NCBI GenBank assembly: GCA_965220875.1
Contig: CBDCRD010000003.1
Coordinates: 52,289 to 116,288 of the forward strand
Reading direction: 5' to 3'
DNA from: WTFY01 sp965220875
GTDB taxonomy: Bacteria; Pseudomonadota; Gammaproteobacteria; UBA4575
DNA length: 64,000 bases
In this document: one piece after another, positions 36,468 through 44,632 of the stretch
How positions within the stretch are numbered: position 1 is the first letter of the stretch
How the letters are laid out: every line of letters starts with the position of its first letter
Translations under genes and position numbers: made by a program
The notes under the pieces: model-generated
Told to the model about the DNA's origin: nothing
What the model saw: only the letters and a program-made list of their open reading frames with translations
Databases searched by the model: none

Positions 36468-36496
36468 TTGATTTGCCAGATAAGGAAATCTATATT
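36468..36496 (+). promoter_or_regulatory. TTGATT-N17-TATATT promoter (leaderless), copy 1
   Basis: TTGATT (36468-36473), 17-nt spacer, TATATT (36491-36496), then 8 nt to ATG 36505. Transcription starting about 7 nt after the -10 box would begin at or next to the start codon. No ribosome-binding site fits. The same layout precedes 45780 and 46387. Confidence 0.65.
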
Positions 36497-36504
36497 ATCC
36501 TGTT

Positions 36505-36786
36505 ATGAATGAAGAACCTGACAATCGTGAGCTTGAAAAACAAATTGCTGTTTTGGAGGAAAGAATGAATACCCATGAAGCAAGGATAGATTCAACCCTG
36601 CATGCTCTTCGGGCCGACCAAAATGCCATGCGGGCCGACCAAAATGCCATGCGCACCGATATTGAGCGGATCAATACAGATGCCGCCAAACGAAGCGATA
36701 CCCAAACCAAATGGATTATTGGCGTTGGCATTGCTCTTGCTGCCCTCATTATCGGTGGTGTCGGCATTCTCATTGCGATGCAGTAG
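36505..36786 (+). CDS. Coiled-coil plus transmembrane mini-protein, family member 1
   Basis: The 93-residue protein has a start (MNEEPDNRELEKQIAVLEE) shared almost exactly with the genes at 45780, 46131 and 46387, a coiled coil (ERMNTHEARIDSTLHAL) with a tandem ADQNAMR repeat, and a C-terminal membrane helix (WIIGVGIALAALIIGGVG). It is a tail-anchored-looking protein with a cytoplasmic coiled coil. Function is unknown; repeated copies across the element suggest a selected role or a selfish spread. Confidence 0.7.
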   Translation: MNEEPDNRELEKQIAVLEERMNTHEARIDSTLHALRADQNAMRADQNAMRTDIERINTDAAKRSDTQTKWIIGVGIALAALIIGGVGILIAMQ

Positions 36787-37057
36787 GGAGACGATGTTAC
36801 CGGTTCCCAAGACCAGCCGGTTCCAAATCCACGAGTTCATCTTGCTCGGACATGTATTGTCTGCCTTCCCATTAATCAGCCAGCGGGTGTTGGCGGCATT
36901 TGGGTATTGACTTGAGGTTTGCCTATCTGGGAGCACATATATCCGGGATGCTTGAAAAGATGGGTCCCTCTTTTATTGTTTCATCAAAGGGGTGCGGGGC
37001 ATCCCGCCATTCTGTAAAACCAAAAATCCGGTTATGTGATTCGAGGAAAAATCTTCC
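36787..37057. other. Mosaic remnants between mini-gene and LysM tail
   Basis: At 36836-36900 a stretch matches the start of the gene at 38774 (ctcggacatgtattgtctgc) fused to DNA from the membrane-helix part of the gene at 38916. A palindromic element copy follows at 36978-37032. No intact gene is seen. Confidence 0.5.
36978..37032. repeat. Palindromic repeat element, copy b
   Basis: Second copy of the short palindromic element (core GGGGTGCGGGGCATCCCGCC), flanked by TTTCATC and GTAAAACC as in the other copies. It lies just before the orphan LysM tail at 37058. Confidence 0.5.
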
Positions 37058-37180
37058 TTACCACTCGACGTCAAACACCTTCAGGCCGTCGCCCATCCGG
37101 TAGGGATTGTCCTTTGTGATGGTGTTGAGTGTCGCCAACTCCGGCCAGCGCTCCGGATCGCCGTAAACCTTCTGGGAAAT
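37058..37180 (-). pseudogene. Orphan LysM C-terminal tail
   Basis: The minus strand encodes ISQKVYGDPERWPELATLN, then DNPYRMGDGLKVFDVEW and a stop, about 40 residues closely matching the C-terminal LysM end of the gene at 39297. There is no start codon or N-terminal part. It lies directly after the Uma2-like stop. Confidence 0.7.
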
Positions 37181-37182
37181 GG

Positions 37183-37950
37183 TTATGACATGGAAGGGGA
37201 GGGAGGTGATGGATCCGGGTCCTTGTCCCCTTTTGCCAATTCAGGGGTTCCCACGTGCACCAGATTCCTGACAACCAATTCCCGAAGGGGCTGGTATCGC
37301 CCGAATTCAGCCATCTCAAAAGCCTGTGGAAGGATTTTCGCAGGCAATCCGGGAAGGACCCGGGATTCCTCCACAACTTGGGGGGCACCATCATCCTGCA
37401 AATCCAGTATCTCGACACTGAAACGGTCACTTTCCTTTTCACCGGTAACACGCCACATTTCCCGGACACCCAGCTTGGCATAACGTTGAGGCTTGTCCTT
37501 GTCCAGATGGGTCACCTCGACTTCGATAACCAAATCCGGGGGTGTCCTGGCCTCATAATCCAACACTGCCGGCCGACCTTCCTTCCGAATGGCATACCAG
37601 TCCATGGCCTTTTTCCCGACATAGAAGGCGGCGTCAGGCTCAAGGCGGATGTTTTTGGGATCTCCGGGCACCTTCCAGCGGGTTCCACGCTTCCCCTTGA
37701 CCATGATGGACATGGCCGGGCCCGCAATACGGACCGTCATGTCACTGGCATCTCCAAGTTCCTCGTGTGTGCTTGAGGGGCTCATGAAGACGATAATCCC
37801 TTCCAGTGCATCGATCATGACCCGCCGACCAAATCGGCTCCAATCAATCTCCCGGGCCATTCTGGGAACCAGGTCAGGTGACACCCTGATCCGCCAGAAA
37901 TCGGAGCCCAGGGGACCGATAATATGGTGTTCATCAAGTGTGGTTGTCAT
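37183..37950 (-). CDS. Uma2-family (DUF820) PD-(D/E)xK-like protein, copy 1
   Basis: The 255-residue protein begins MTTTLDEHHIIGPLGSDFW and shows the Uma2 core: SPSSTHEELG, RLEPDAAFYVG (acid), PPDLVIEVEVTH (acid pair) and the RYAKLGVREMWRV strand-helix. The fold is that of restriction-endonuclease-like proteins, widespread in cyanobacteria and other bacteria; the cellular role is unresolved. It is paralogous to 46586-47344 over its whole length. The C-terminus is Pro/Ser-rich. Confidence 0.82.
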   Translation of the reverse strand: MTTTLDEHHIIGPLGSDFWRIRVSPDLVPRMAREIDWSRFGRRVMIDALEGIIVFMSPSSTHEELGDASDMTVRIAGPAMSIMVKGKRGTRWKVPGDPKNIRLEPDAAFYVGKKAMDWYAIRKEGRPAVLDYEARTPPDLVIEVEVTHLDKDKPQRYAKLGVREMWRVTGEKESDRFSVEILDLQDDGAPQVVEESRVLPGLPAKILPQAFEMAEFGRYQPLRELVVRNLVHVGTPELAKGDKDPDPSPPSPSMS

Positions 37951-38030
37951 ATGGAGTGTTCCTCATTGTCATGAAACAGAGTATAAGGAAGGGATGGTCG
38001 CATGGCAAGAAAAAACATGTACCACGATGT

Positions 38031-38095
38031 CCGGTTTTTTGTTTCACCGAATGGAGTGCGGGGTGCCCCCGCCATTCGGTGAAACAAAAAGGACG
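38031..38095. repeat. Palindromic repeat element, copy c
   Basis: A perfect 14-bp stem (GTTTCACCGAATGG / CCATTCGGTGAAAC) around a GC-rich loop with its own small palindrome. It is followed by A-runs on both strands, not T-runs, so it is not an intrinsic terminator. Likely a REP/MITE-like element. Confidence 0.65.
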
Positions 38096-38115
38096 TGCTT
38101 TTTATCTCTGGAACC

Positions 38116-38190
38116 TTACTTGTCCGGCAGCAGGAAACAGTCGCCGGCATCGATGGCCGCCTGAACTTCCTTGATAAAGGGGTTTAAGCC
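38116..38190 (-). pseudogene. Orphan LysM-type tail (DCFLLPDK type)
   Basis: The minus strand ends AIDAGDCFLLPDK then stop, matching the C-terminus of the ankyrin-LysM gene at 41993 (RAGDCFLLPNK). Only the tail remains. Confidence 0.55.
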
Positions 38191-38427
38191 CGTCATGAAG
38201 GAAACCTCAGCCAATACATAAAGCCATAGGGGCAAACCGAGAAAGAGGATAATGAAAAAATTGGTTTTCAAACAGTTCTTCATTGCCGACCTTCCATGCC
38301 AGATATTCTTGTGTCACCATGACTACCTTATAAGCCATCTCCCGAGAATGTGCAAGTCTTTGGTCGCGGGGCATCCCGCTTCCCATTCAAGGAAAGCAAA
38401 AACCGGGTTTTCTGCGCTGGAGAATCC

Positions 38428-38486
38428 TCACCACGCCACGTCGTAAATCTTCAGGCCGTCGCCCATCCGGTAAGGGTTGTCCCTCG
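38428..38486 (-). pseudogene. Orphan LysM tail (short)
   Basis: Encodes RDNPYRMGDGLKIYDVAW and stop on the minus strand, another copy of the C-terminal LysM end; it runs directly into the 3' end of the next mini-gene. Confidence 0.6.
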
Positions 38487-38489
38487 ATG

Positions 38490-38774
38490 TCACTCTTTTC
38501 CTAAAGTGGATTTAATAATTTCAATATCCCGGATAATACTGGCTGTTCGTTCAGTCAAAATACCCAGTTGCACACTGTTTTCAGCAACGACCTTCTGTAA
38601 ATCCTGATAATCTTCCCTGGATTCTTTTCTTAGGGTGCTGATTTCATTTTGGATTAGCTGAAATTGTGCGTCAAATCTACTTATCATACCGTTATAAGCC
38701 ATGAAGGCGGTAAAAATTAAAGCGCCTACTGCTGTTATCGCAATAATTATTGGTGTCCAGTTTTGCTCGGACAT
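38490..38774 (-). CDS. Membrane helix plus coiled-coil mini-protein
   Basis: The 94-residue protein has an N-terminal membrane helix (IIIAITAVGALIFTAFMAY) and a C-terminal coiled coil (FDAQFQLIQNEISTLRKE through RDIEIIKSTLGKE). The orientation is reversed from the 36505 family (helix first), so it is a different family. Its leader (38787-38809) is 22/23 identical to that of the gene at 9400. Unknown function. Confidence 0.65.
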   Translation of the reverse strand: MSEQNWTPIIIAITAVGALIFTAFMAYNGMISRFDAQFQLIQNEISTLRKESREDYQDLQKVVAENSVQLGILTERTASIIRDIEIIKSTLGKE

Positions 38775-38915
38775 GTATTGTCTGCCTTCTAGTACCTTCC
38801 CATTTCATCTCTGGTTATGGATAAAGCCATGTCTGTGGTGGTGATCCTCGTGCAGGTCGAGCGGGTCAATGCATTTTCTTTTCAGTATCCTTCCCGTTGT
38901 ACATGAATATTGAGG

Positions 38916-39155
38916 TTAGGTATTGGACAGCAGGACAGCCATGACGGCAATGATGATGGCCGTGGCGGCGGTAATCACGCCAATCAGCCAGCGAGTGTTG
39001 GCGGTGTCCCGCTTGGCCATCTCGGTATCTCGCTTGGCAATATCCTCCCGCAAAAGGGCCCAACCCTTGTCATAACGTTCGTTCATTGTTTCCATTCGTT
39101 CTTCCATGACAGCAACCTTTAATCTCAGACTTTCCCAATTTTTCCGCTCAGGCAT
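38916..39155 (-). CDS. Coiled-coil plus transmembrane mini-protein
   Basis: The 79-residue protein from ATG 39155 (AGGA 8 nt upstream; a TTG at 39176 is less likely) has LRLKVAVMEERMETMNERYDK, a tandem AKRDTEMAKRDTA repeat and a C-terminal helix (WLIGVITAATAIIIAVMAVLL). Layout and the RWLIGV junction resemble the 36505 family, a diverged member. Unknown function. Confidence 0.65.
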   Translation of the reverse strand: MPERKNWESLRLKVAVMEERMETMNERYDKGWALLREDIAKRDTEMAKRDTANTRWLIGVITAATAIIIAVMAVLLSNT

Positions 39156-39296
39156 TCCGGCAATCCTGTAATTCAATAGGTGATTAATGAATATACCCGT
39201 AATGATGTGCTAAATCAAGTATCATTGGCCTGGAACCTGAAATTTTCCTGACCCAACTTCTCGCAACAATTATCAACCGGGTGCTTGGAATCTTCC

Positions 39297-40058
39297 TTAC
39301 CAATAGACGTCAAACACCTTCAGGCAGTTGCCCAGCCGGTAGGGCTTGTCCCGCGATATGGTGTTAAGCTTCGCCAGCTCCGGCCAGCGGTCCGCATCGC
39401 CGTAGACCTTCTGGGCAATCAGGCTCAGCTTCCGGTCGGTGCGTTCGATCTCATAGCCGTAACACCCCTTGCCCTGCCACTTCATGGTGTCATCAAGCTT
39501 CGAGGGGTCGTCGACATGAGAAAGCATCAGCTGGTGCAGCCAGCCGCTCGAATGGTCCCTGGTGTATTTGAGGCCAGGAATACGATAACCGGCCACCAGG
39601 CTGACCGGTGAAACACCATCTACTCTCTTGATGGTGGGATCCGCGCCGGCCTCGACCAGCAGCCGAACAATTTCCTGGCTCTGGGTTGCCTTATGCGGCT
39701 CGTTGATCCGGTTCCAGCTCCATTTCGAAACCGCAGAGTAGAGAAGGGTACGGTTTTCATGTAGTATGACAGTGGGATCCGCGCCATGCTCCAGGAGCAT
39801 TCTTGTGATTTCCGGACTATCACCGGCAAGGGCTGCAAAAAGAGGCGTCCGGCCACGATTGCGTGTCGGTTGGGGACTGACCGTCCGGAAGTTGGGATCG
39901 GCCCCGTTCTTCAGAAGCCTCCTTGCCTGTGCCGGCCGGTCAAACAACGCGGCTTCATAGAGAGCCGATGTTCCATAGGCATTGACTTCATCAACCGCCT
40001 TGGCTCCACTTCCAGACAACAGAAACAGGAACAGGAGTGTTGGTAAAAGCAACCTCAT
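39297..40058 (-). CDS. Secreted ankyrin-LysM protein, copy 1
   Basis: The 253-residue protein has a signal peptide (LLLPTLLFLFLLSGSGAKA), ankyrin repeats (TSALYEAALFDRPAQARRLL, TPLFAALAGDSPEITRMLLEHGADP, RLLVEAGADPTIK) and a C-terminal LysM-type module (LSLIAQKVYGDADRWPELAKLN, LGNCLKVFDVYW). The LysM end should bind peptidoglycan, so the ankyrin part faces the periplasm or cell surface, which is unusual. It follows the small Cys-rich gene at 40062 by 3 nt and is paired with it as 41993 is with 42770. A module duplication is evident. Confidence 0.8.
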   Translation of the reverse strand: MRLLLPTLLFLFLLSGSGAKAVDEVNAYGTSALYEAALFDRPAQARRLLKNGADPNFRTVSPQPTRNRGRTPLFAALAGDSPEITRMLLEHGADPTVILHENRTLLYSAVSKWSWNRINEPHKATQSQEIVRLLVEAGADPTIKRVDGVSPVSLVAGYRIPGLKYTRDHSSGWLHQLMLSHVDDPSKLDDTMKWQGKGCYGYEIERTDRKLSLIAQKVYGDADRWPELAKLNTISRDKPYRLGNCLKVFDVYW

Positions 40059-40061
40059 CAG

Positions 40062-40322
40062 TTAAATCCCATCATTCCAGCCCTGAGGATTACGATTATA
40101 ACCGTCATTGCTACCGGCATCAGGTGCTGCCGGATGACCACGTCCTGGGTTTCCTCCCGTATTCCCGCCATTGTTGTTGTTATTTCCGGTGTAGCCCGGC
40201 TGGCATTGGGGACCACCCCCGCACCCGTTGTTGCTCCGGCGCCGGCACGTGTCCCCGGTTTTCATCCAGTTGTTTCGACAACGACCGCTGAGGCAATGTT
40301 CCGTAATCATTGACTTCATCAT
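40062..40322 (-). CDS. Short secreted-tail paralogue, Cys/Asn-rich
   Basis: The 86-residue frame starts at ATG 40322 behind AAGGAAA and encodes NNWMKTGDTCRRRSNNG, a PQCQPGYTG insertion and a NNNNNGGNTGGNPGRGHP tail. The same tail ends the 562-residue secreted protein at 42770-44458. It lacks a signal peptide and most of that protein, so it is a truncated duplicate, although it retains a start signal. It precedes an ankyrin-LysM gene exactly as the full gene does. Confidence 0.6.
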   Translation of the reverse strand: MMKSMITEHCLSGRCRNNWMKTGDTCRRRSNNGCGGGPQCQPGYTGNNNNNGGNTGGNPGRGHPAAPDAGSNDGYNRNPQGWNDGI

Positions 40323-40510
40323 TGCTTTCCTTATTACTCATTTGGCTGGAAACTGCAAGTGCTCCCTTTCAGGTACCAATTCACCACTTTTTTTAAGGAA
40401 TCTAGTAAACCATATATTTTTCACCCCGCAGGATAATCATCGTTTGCCTTTCACGGGGACTTTGATAGCGAGGGAAACCTTTTTTGAAAACACAGGAGTA
40501 ATAGGAAACA

Positions 40511-41275
40511 ATGCTGCTAAAAAACCAAATTGATTTATTCAGGAACAATTTCAATACACTACGACAACCACAAAATGTTGCATTACCTATGATGGGTGGA
40601 AATGACGGTACTGATGAAGCCTATGAATTCAAAAACCTCATACTTCCTGTACGAGACATCGCTACCACGATACACCAATCCGATCCAGCCGGGAATATGC
40701 TTCCGTGCCACCTTCGGGGGTGGCAACTGGGTGCCGGCGATGGGTATGGAAACACCAATAGAATTCATATTAAGAAACTTCTCGGAATGATTGTTCATGC
40801 AAACTATCTTGTAGTCAATAAACAGACTCTTGATGTTGTCAATGATGAGGGAAGACGGGCCATTGTAAACTACCAAACATTTCTAAATGCTATTGAACGC
40901 TTGATATTAAAGCCCCGTGATATTGGTTTGGTTATCTGCAATTTGTCGGAGAGACGCTTGGAGAATATAAACTGTGGCAATCTGGATTCAGTTTCTTGGA
41001 AATTATTAGACCTTCAAGACTTTCTCTTTGAAATTGCAGCTTGTCCGGAAATTGAAGAAATTATCTGGCAAAGGTACCTTGAAAGTAACGAGAATCTTCA
41101 GAATGAAAATAATGCTTTTGATAAAGGACCTCAAGTGACTCAACTATTTTTTCAGGACGGAAATTTGTCTTGGCAAGTAATATGGAAAAGAAATGGGGTA
41201 ATCTCTAGACCATGGATTAATGTCTCGGATTTGGTTGATACAATTCGTAATCATCTTGAAGAAACAAATCCCTGA
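40511..41275 (+). CDS. Unknown A+T-rich cargo protein
   Basis: The 254-residue soluble protein has AGGAG upstream of ATG 40511. Segments such as EFKNLILPVRDIATTIHQ and HIKKLLGMIVHANYLVV do not match a known family. It stands alone between minus-strand genes; its composition is like other defence-type cargo in the window, but no function can be given. Confidence 0.6.
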   Translation: MLLKNQIDLFRNNFNTLRQPQNVALPMMGGNDGTDEAYEFKNLILPVRDIATTIHQSDPAGNMLPCHLRGWQLGAGDGYGNTNRIHIKKLLGMIVHANYLVVNKQTLDVVNDEGRRAIVNYQTFLNAIERLILKPRDIGLVICNLSERRLENINCGNLDSVSWKLLDLQDFLFEIAACPEIEEIIWQRYLESNENLQNENNAFDKGPQVTQLFFQDGNLSWQVIWKRNGVISRPWINVSDLVDTIRNHLEETNP

Positions 41276-41438
41276 TTTCGTTTCTGGTTTGGGTGGGATT
41301 GGCTGGATTTGGTGTAGTTGTCTCGTAAAGTTATTTGAACTATTCCATTGATTTTAATTCAATCAAATTTGGCCTGACACATATCCATAAGGTACAACTC
41401 AATTTAACAGGTGTAAATTTCCACTAAAATCAAGGACT

Positions 41439-41888
41439 ATGAATGTGAAAAGGCTACTGCTTATTTTTACTGTTGAAATTACTTTAATCGCTATCACCGC
41501 TGGAATAACCAAAATGGCATTGGAAGACATTCCTTCTTTGCTGATTTGGTCCTTGGTGTTTGTTTTTGCCTTAATTTCCATAGCATTGTTTGTGTCTGAT
41601 CAAACAGATAGAGCAAATGAGCAGAAAGCCGTACAGGATCGAATAAGTGAATTGAAGTTGAATAATCGCTGGAAAATCCTAAACCTTCGTTCCTTTATGA
41701 ACAAGTCTCATGCCTGGGCTCTTGGTGATGTCGGAAGATGTACCGATATTCCTGAAGGTTCGAGGCTTGTTGAATTAAATGATGGTTCCTATCAAATTTC
41801 AACACCAGTTTATTTGGAAGTTAAAGTAGCAAATCTTGAAGTTGGCAGCAAGGCAAAAATTAAGGTAATCAAACCCACAGATAAGTGA
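41439..41888 (+). CDS. Two-helix membrane protein of unknown function
   Basis: The 149-residue protein has AAGGA before ATG 41439, two N-terminal membrane helices (LLLIFTVEITLIAITAGI and LLIWSLVFVFALISIALFV), then a soluble region (SDQTDRANEQKAVQDRISELK and a beta-rich end). Family unknown. It follows the gene at 40511 by about 160 nt on the same strand. Confidence 0.6.
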   Translation: MNVKRLLLIFTVEITLIAITAGITKMALEDIPSLLIWSLVFVFALISIALFVSDQTDRANEQKAVQDRISELKLNNRWKILNLRSFMNKSHAWALGDVGRCTDIPEGSRLVELNDGSYQISTPVYLEVKVANLEVGSKAKIKVIKPTDK

Positions 41889-41916
41889 TTAAGGTCAACT
41901 CTTTGCTGTTCACCCC

Positions 41917-41970
41917 TCGACGTCAAACACCTTCAGGCAGTCATCGACACGGTAGCGGTTGTCCTTCGAG
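41917..41970 (-). pseudogene. Orphan LysM tail downstream of ankyrin-LysM copy 2
   Basis: The minus strand encodes KDNRYRVDDCLKVFDVE, a degenerate copy of the LysM end found in the gene at 39297, lying just after the stop of the gene at 41993, which itself carries the other tail type. Confidence 0.5.
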
Positions 41971-41992
41971 CCTGCATATCCACAAGGTGGTA

Positions 41993-42766
41993 CTACTTGT
42001 TCGGCAGCAGGAAACAGTCGCCGGCCCGGATGCCCTGTCCCTTCTTCATGTCATTGAGTTGCCAGATCTCCCGCCAGCGGTCGCGGTCACCAAGGTGCCT
42101 GGCAGCCAGATCGGAAAAGCGGGTGTCGGTGGCGACCATGCATCCCCTGCGCAGCTCGCCGGCATGCACCCGAAGGGCAGCATCAAGAAGATCAACCATG
42201 GCCCAATTTTTATATTTTACCGCAAAGTCACGAGCCGACATGTCAGCCCTTTTGTATTTTCGTTCATAGCGGGGAGCATCCATATACGTCCGGGCAGTGG
42301 GATCGGCTCCATGATCCAGCAGAACCCTGACCACATCAGATCGGTAGTGCAAGGCCGCTATGATCAATGGAGTGTCACCTATGACACGTCCTCTGACTTC
42401 TATATCGGCCCCCGCTTCAAGTAACATGCTTACAGCCTCAACATTCCCTTTCCCTGATGCCAGAAGAAGGGCAGCAGGAAAACTTCTTTTTTGAACGGGA
42501 TGATAATCCAATTCGGCGCCGGCATCAATCAACAGCCGGGTCGTATCAAGCTTATCCAGCCGAATGGAATTGATCAGGGCCGTTTCACCAAAACGGGGAT
42601 CTTTTTCGTTGACATCCCAGCCTGACTCAATGGCGGATTGTATTTCGGTTGGCGTGGCCTCTTTGATAAAGGCAATCCGGGTAAAGGGATTGTTTTCTGG
42701 CTTGGTTGACACAGCAGTAAGAACAAAAATCAATGGAGCCAAAAGGATGTATTTTTTCAGTACCAT
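41993..42766 (-). CDS. Secreted ankyrin-LysM protein, copy 2
   Basis: The 257-residue protein has a signal peptide (YILLAPLIFVLTAVST), ankyrin repeats (TALINSIRLDKLDTTRLLIDAGAEL, ALLLASGKGNVEAVSMLLEAGADI, TPLIIAALHYRSDVVRVLLDHGADP) and a C-terminal LysM-like region (RFSDLAARHLGDRDRWREIW, AGDCFLLPNK). It is paralogous in architecture to 39297-40058, but with a different tail. It follows the 562-residue secreted protein by 3 nt and is probably co-translated. Confidence 0.8.
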   Translation of the reverse strand: MVLKKYILLAPLIFVLTAVSTKPENNPFTRIAFIKEATPTEIQSAIESGWDVNEKDPRFGETALINSIRLDKLDTTRLLIDAGAELDYHPVQKRSFPAALLLASGKGNVEAVSMLLEAGADIEVRGRVIGDTPLIIAALHYRSDVVRVLLDHGADPTARTYMDAPRYERKYKRADMSARDFAVKYKNWAMVDLLDAALRVHAGELRRGCMVATDTRFSDLAARHLGDRDRWREIWQLNDMKKGQGIRAGDCFLLPNK

Positions 42767-42769
42767 GGA

Positions 42770-44458
42770 TTATGTTCTCCAGCCGCCGGTTTCCCTATCC
42801 CTTTGCCGATCCTGTGACGGTGTACTGTCTATACCCGGATGACCACGTCTTGGGTTTCCTCCCGTATTCCCGCCATTGTTGTTGTTATTTCCGTTGTTGC
42901 TCCGGCGCCGGCAGGTGTCCCCGGTTTTCATCCAGTTGTTGAGCCAGGGTTCCTCACGCACCCGGACATCGGCGAGAAACGGCACCGGCGCGGCGTATTC
43001 CCGCATCACATACTCCCGCGTGCGTCTGAACGTCTGCGTACCCGTATAGCCCGTGCCACAAGATTCCTCCTTCGTTTCCCTCTCCTCATAGGTAAATAGG
43101 CCATGACAGGCGTCATGACAAGGGGGCGGCTGTGAACCAACTGTGGCCACCCCGCCATGCCGCTGGCGCACCTGAAGACACTGGCCGGGATCCACCCGCC
43201 AGGGCGTGTGCGCCACCGTCACGTCATCCGACCGATTGAGAACGCTGGGCCAACGGGTGGTTACGGTCGTTTTGACCCGGCCTTCCGTCCGGGTGCCCAG
43301 ACTGTAATTGGTCCCATGCACGGCACTGCAGACCAGGTCCCTTGTGTCCACCACGTCCTGGCGTTCATAGATCGGCACCGCAAAGGGATTCTCCTTCGTG
43401 TCGGTACCCCAGTCACCACAGGGAATGACCTCGCGCACAAGGCCGGTCTCGATGATCTCAATCGCAAGGGGATCCTGGGCATCCTGCCTCTCGGTCCAGC
43501 CGACCTCGACAATGCGCAGACCCTGGCGGCTGGTGCCACCGTCGTCCACCCAGTTACATGAATCCGCCATGAAGCGGGTGCCCGTTTGGGGCGACCGACA
43601 GAGACTGTGTTGCACGAGCCAGCCGGTATCAAAGACGCCCGATCCGGGAGGTGTCTCGGGTGCCGGGGGCGGGCCCGCGGGACCACTGTAAAAACCGGCG
43701 GGCGGGATTTCGTCAAAGCCCGTCCGGATTGTGGTTTTCGTGCGTTGATAATGCACGCCAGCACCCACCTGGCCCGAGGGACAGGTGCGGATATCCGTGT
43801 CCGTCGCCCGTTCCACCCGACGTTCCGCCACCGGAATGCGTGGCCGGATGCCCATACCGATGGTGTCGGTATCCAACATGGCATGACAGTCCTCAAGGCC
43901 ACTGGGAACAGGAAGCCCGGTCGGCAGGCTGAAACGGGGATCGGGCGGGGTGTCAATCCAGAACAACAGGACATCCTGGGGAATAACCCTTTTGGTCCCG
44001 TCTCGTGCCAGGGCGGCCCGCTGGACATCCTCAGGCGCGGCGATGGTGCGAAGTTTGGCGGGAGGATCGTACCAGACAATAAGCCAGTCATCACCCACAT
44101 GATCGGGATGGCCGGCATTGCACAGCCCGACCTTCAGACCGGAGGCCATGGCGGCCGTTCGTACATCACCGAAATGGGCATGAATCTCACGGGACGTGCG
44201 GTGATGATCCACCAGCGCCTGATCCCTGGTGGTTTTGAATTCCGAGGACAGGGTCAGGAGCACATGACGCATGCGCCCCGCAATCTCGGCCTGGGATGTT
44301 CTTGTCGTTCGCCTTTCCTCGAGGGTGAGTTCCTCAACACCAATGGTCTGGGCCGGAACCGGACCGGTCAGCAGGAACAACACGACCGGCAGGAACCAAA
44401 GTCCAACCGTTTTTCTCCCCGTTCGCCACCAGCTCGACAGTCCACCTTGCAGTATCAT
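42770..44458 (-). CDS. Large secreted Cys-rich protein
   Basis: The 562-residue protein has a signal peptide (TVGLWFLPVVLFLLTGPVPAQ), many Cys (about 14), a Pro-rich middle (PAGPPPAPETPPG) and an Asn/Gly-rich low-complexity tail (NNGNNNNNGGNTGGN). No family is recognised; an extracellular, disulphide-bonded adhesin or surface structure is likely. GGGGAGGAA precedes ATG 44458, and a TGAGCATACACA promoter lies 75 nt upstream. It forms an operon with the ankyrin-LysM gene downstream; a truncated copy of the pair lies at 40322-39297. Confidence 0.7.
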   Translation of the reverse strand: MILQGGLSSWWRTGRKTVGLWFLPVVLFLLTGPVPAQTIGVEELTLEERRTTRTSQAEIAGRMRHVLLTLSSEFKTTRDQALVDHHRTSREIHAHFGDVRTAAMASGLKVGLCNAGHPDHVGDDWLIVWYDPPAKLRTIAAPEDVQRAALARDGTKRVIPQDVLLFWIDTPPDPRFSLPTGLPVPSGLEDCHAMLDTDTIGMGIRPRIPVAERRVERATDTDIRTCPSGQVGAGVHYQRTKTTIRTGFDEIPPAGFYSGPAGPPPAPETPPGSGVFDTGWLVQHSLCRSPQTGTRFMADSCNWVDDGGTSRQGLRIVEVGWTERQDAQDPLAIEIIETGLVREVIPCGDWGTDTKENPFAVPIYERQDVVDTRDLVCSAVHGTNYSLGTRTEGRVKTTVTTRWPSVLNRSDDVTVAHTPWRVDPGQCLQVRQRHGGVATVGSQPPPCHDACHGLFTYEERETKEESCGTGYTGTQTFRRTREYVMREYAAPVPFLADVRVREEPWLNNWMKTGDTCRRRSNNGNNNNNGGNTGGNPRRGHPGIDSTPSQDRQRDRETGGWRT

Positions 44459-44469
44459 ATTTCCTCCCC

Positions 44470-44544
44470 ATGCCTAATACGGAATTTCATATCTCCATAT
44501 TAGCACAAGGGAAAAATTATGCATGAACTATTTGTGTATGCTCA
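44470..44544 (-). promoter_or_regulatory. TGAGCATACACA promoter, copy 3
   Basis: The 12-mer at 44533-44544 is followed on the minus strand by GTTCATGCAT, a T-run and TGTGCTAATATGG (extended -10-like). The whole 75-nt stretch aligns block by block with 47826-47900. No good -35 box is present, so an activator at the 12-mer is likely. Confidence 0.6.
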
Positions 44545-44632
44545 TGACTTTCCGTTACTTGAAGGGTTGAAACCCGTTGGGGATAGGGAGGGTGGAGTTA
44601 GTAAAAACTCCAAACATTACAGGATAGGGGAA

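Larger units (their letters stand above)
37951..38489. other. Intergenic region with palindrome and LysM tail fragments
   Basis: Holds the best-formed palindromic element (38031-38095) and two minus-strand orphan tail fragments (38116 and 38428). No intact gene. Confidence 0.5.

Noticed and set aside
38031..38095. Perfect hairpin considered as an intrinsic terminator
   Set aside because: The stem is followed by A-runs, not T-runs, on both strands, and relatives occur nearby as dispersed repeats.
42839..44503. Plus-strand frames opposite the large secreted protein (for example 43586-44503)
   Set aside because: G+C-rich antisense shadows with no ribosome-binding site; the minus-strand gene has promoter, signal peptide and ribosome-binding site.
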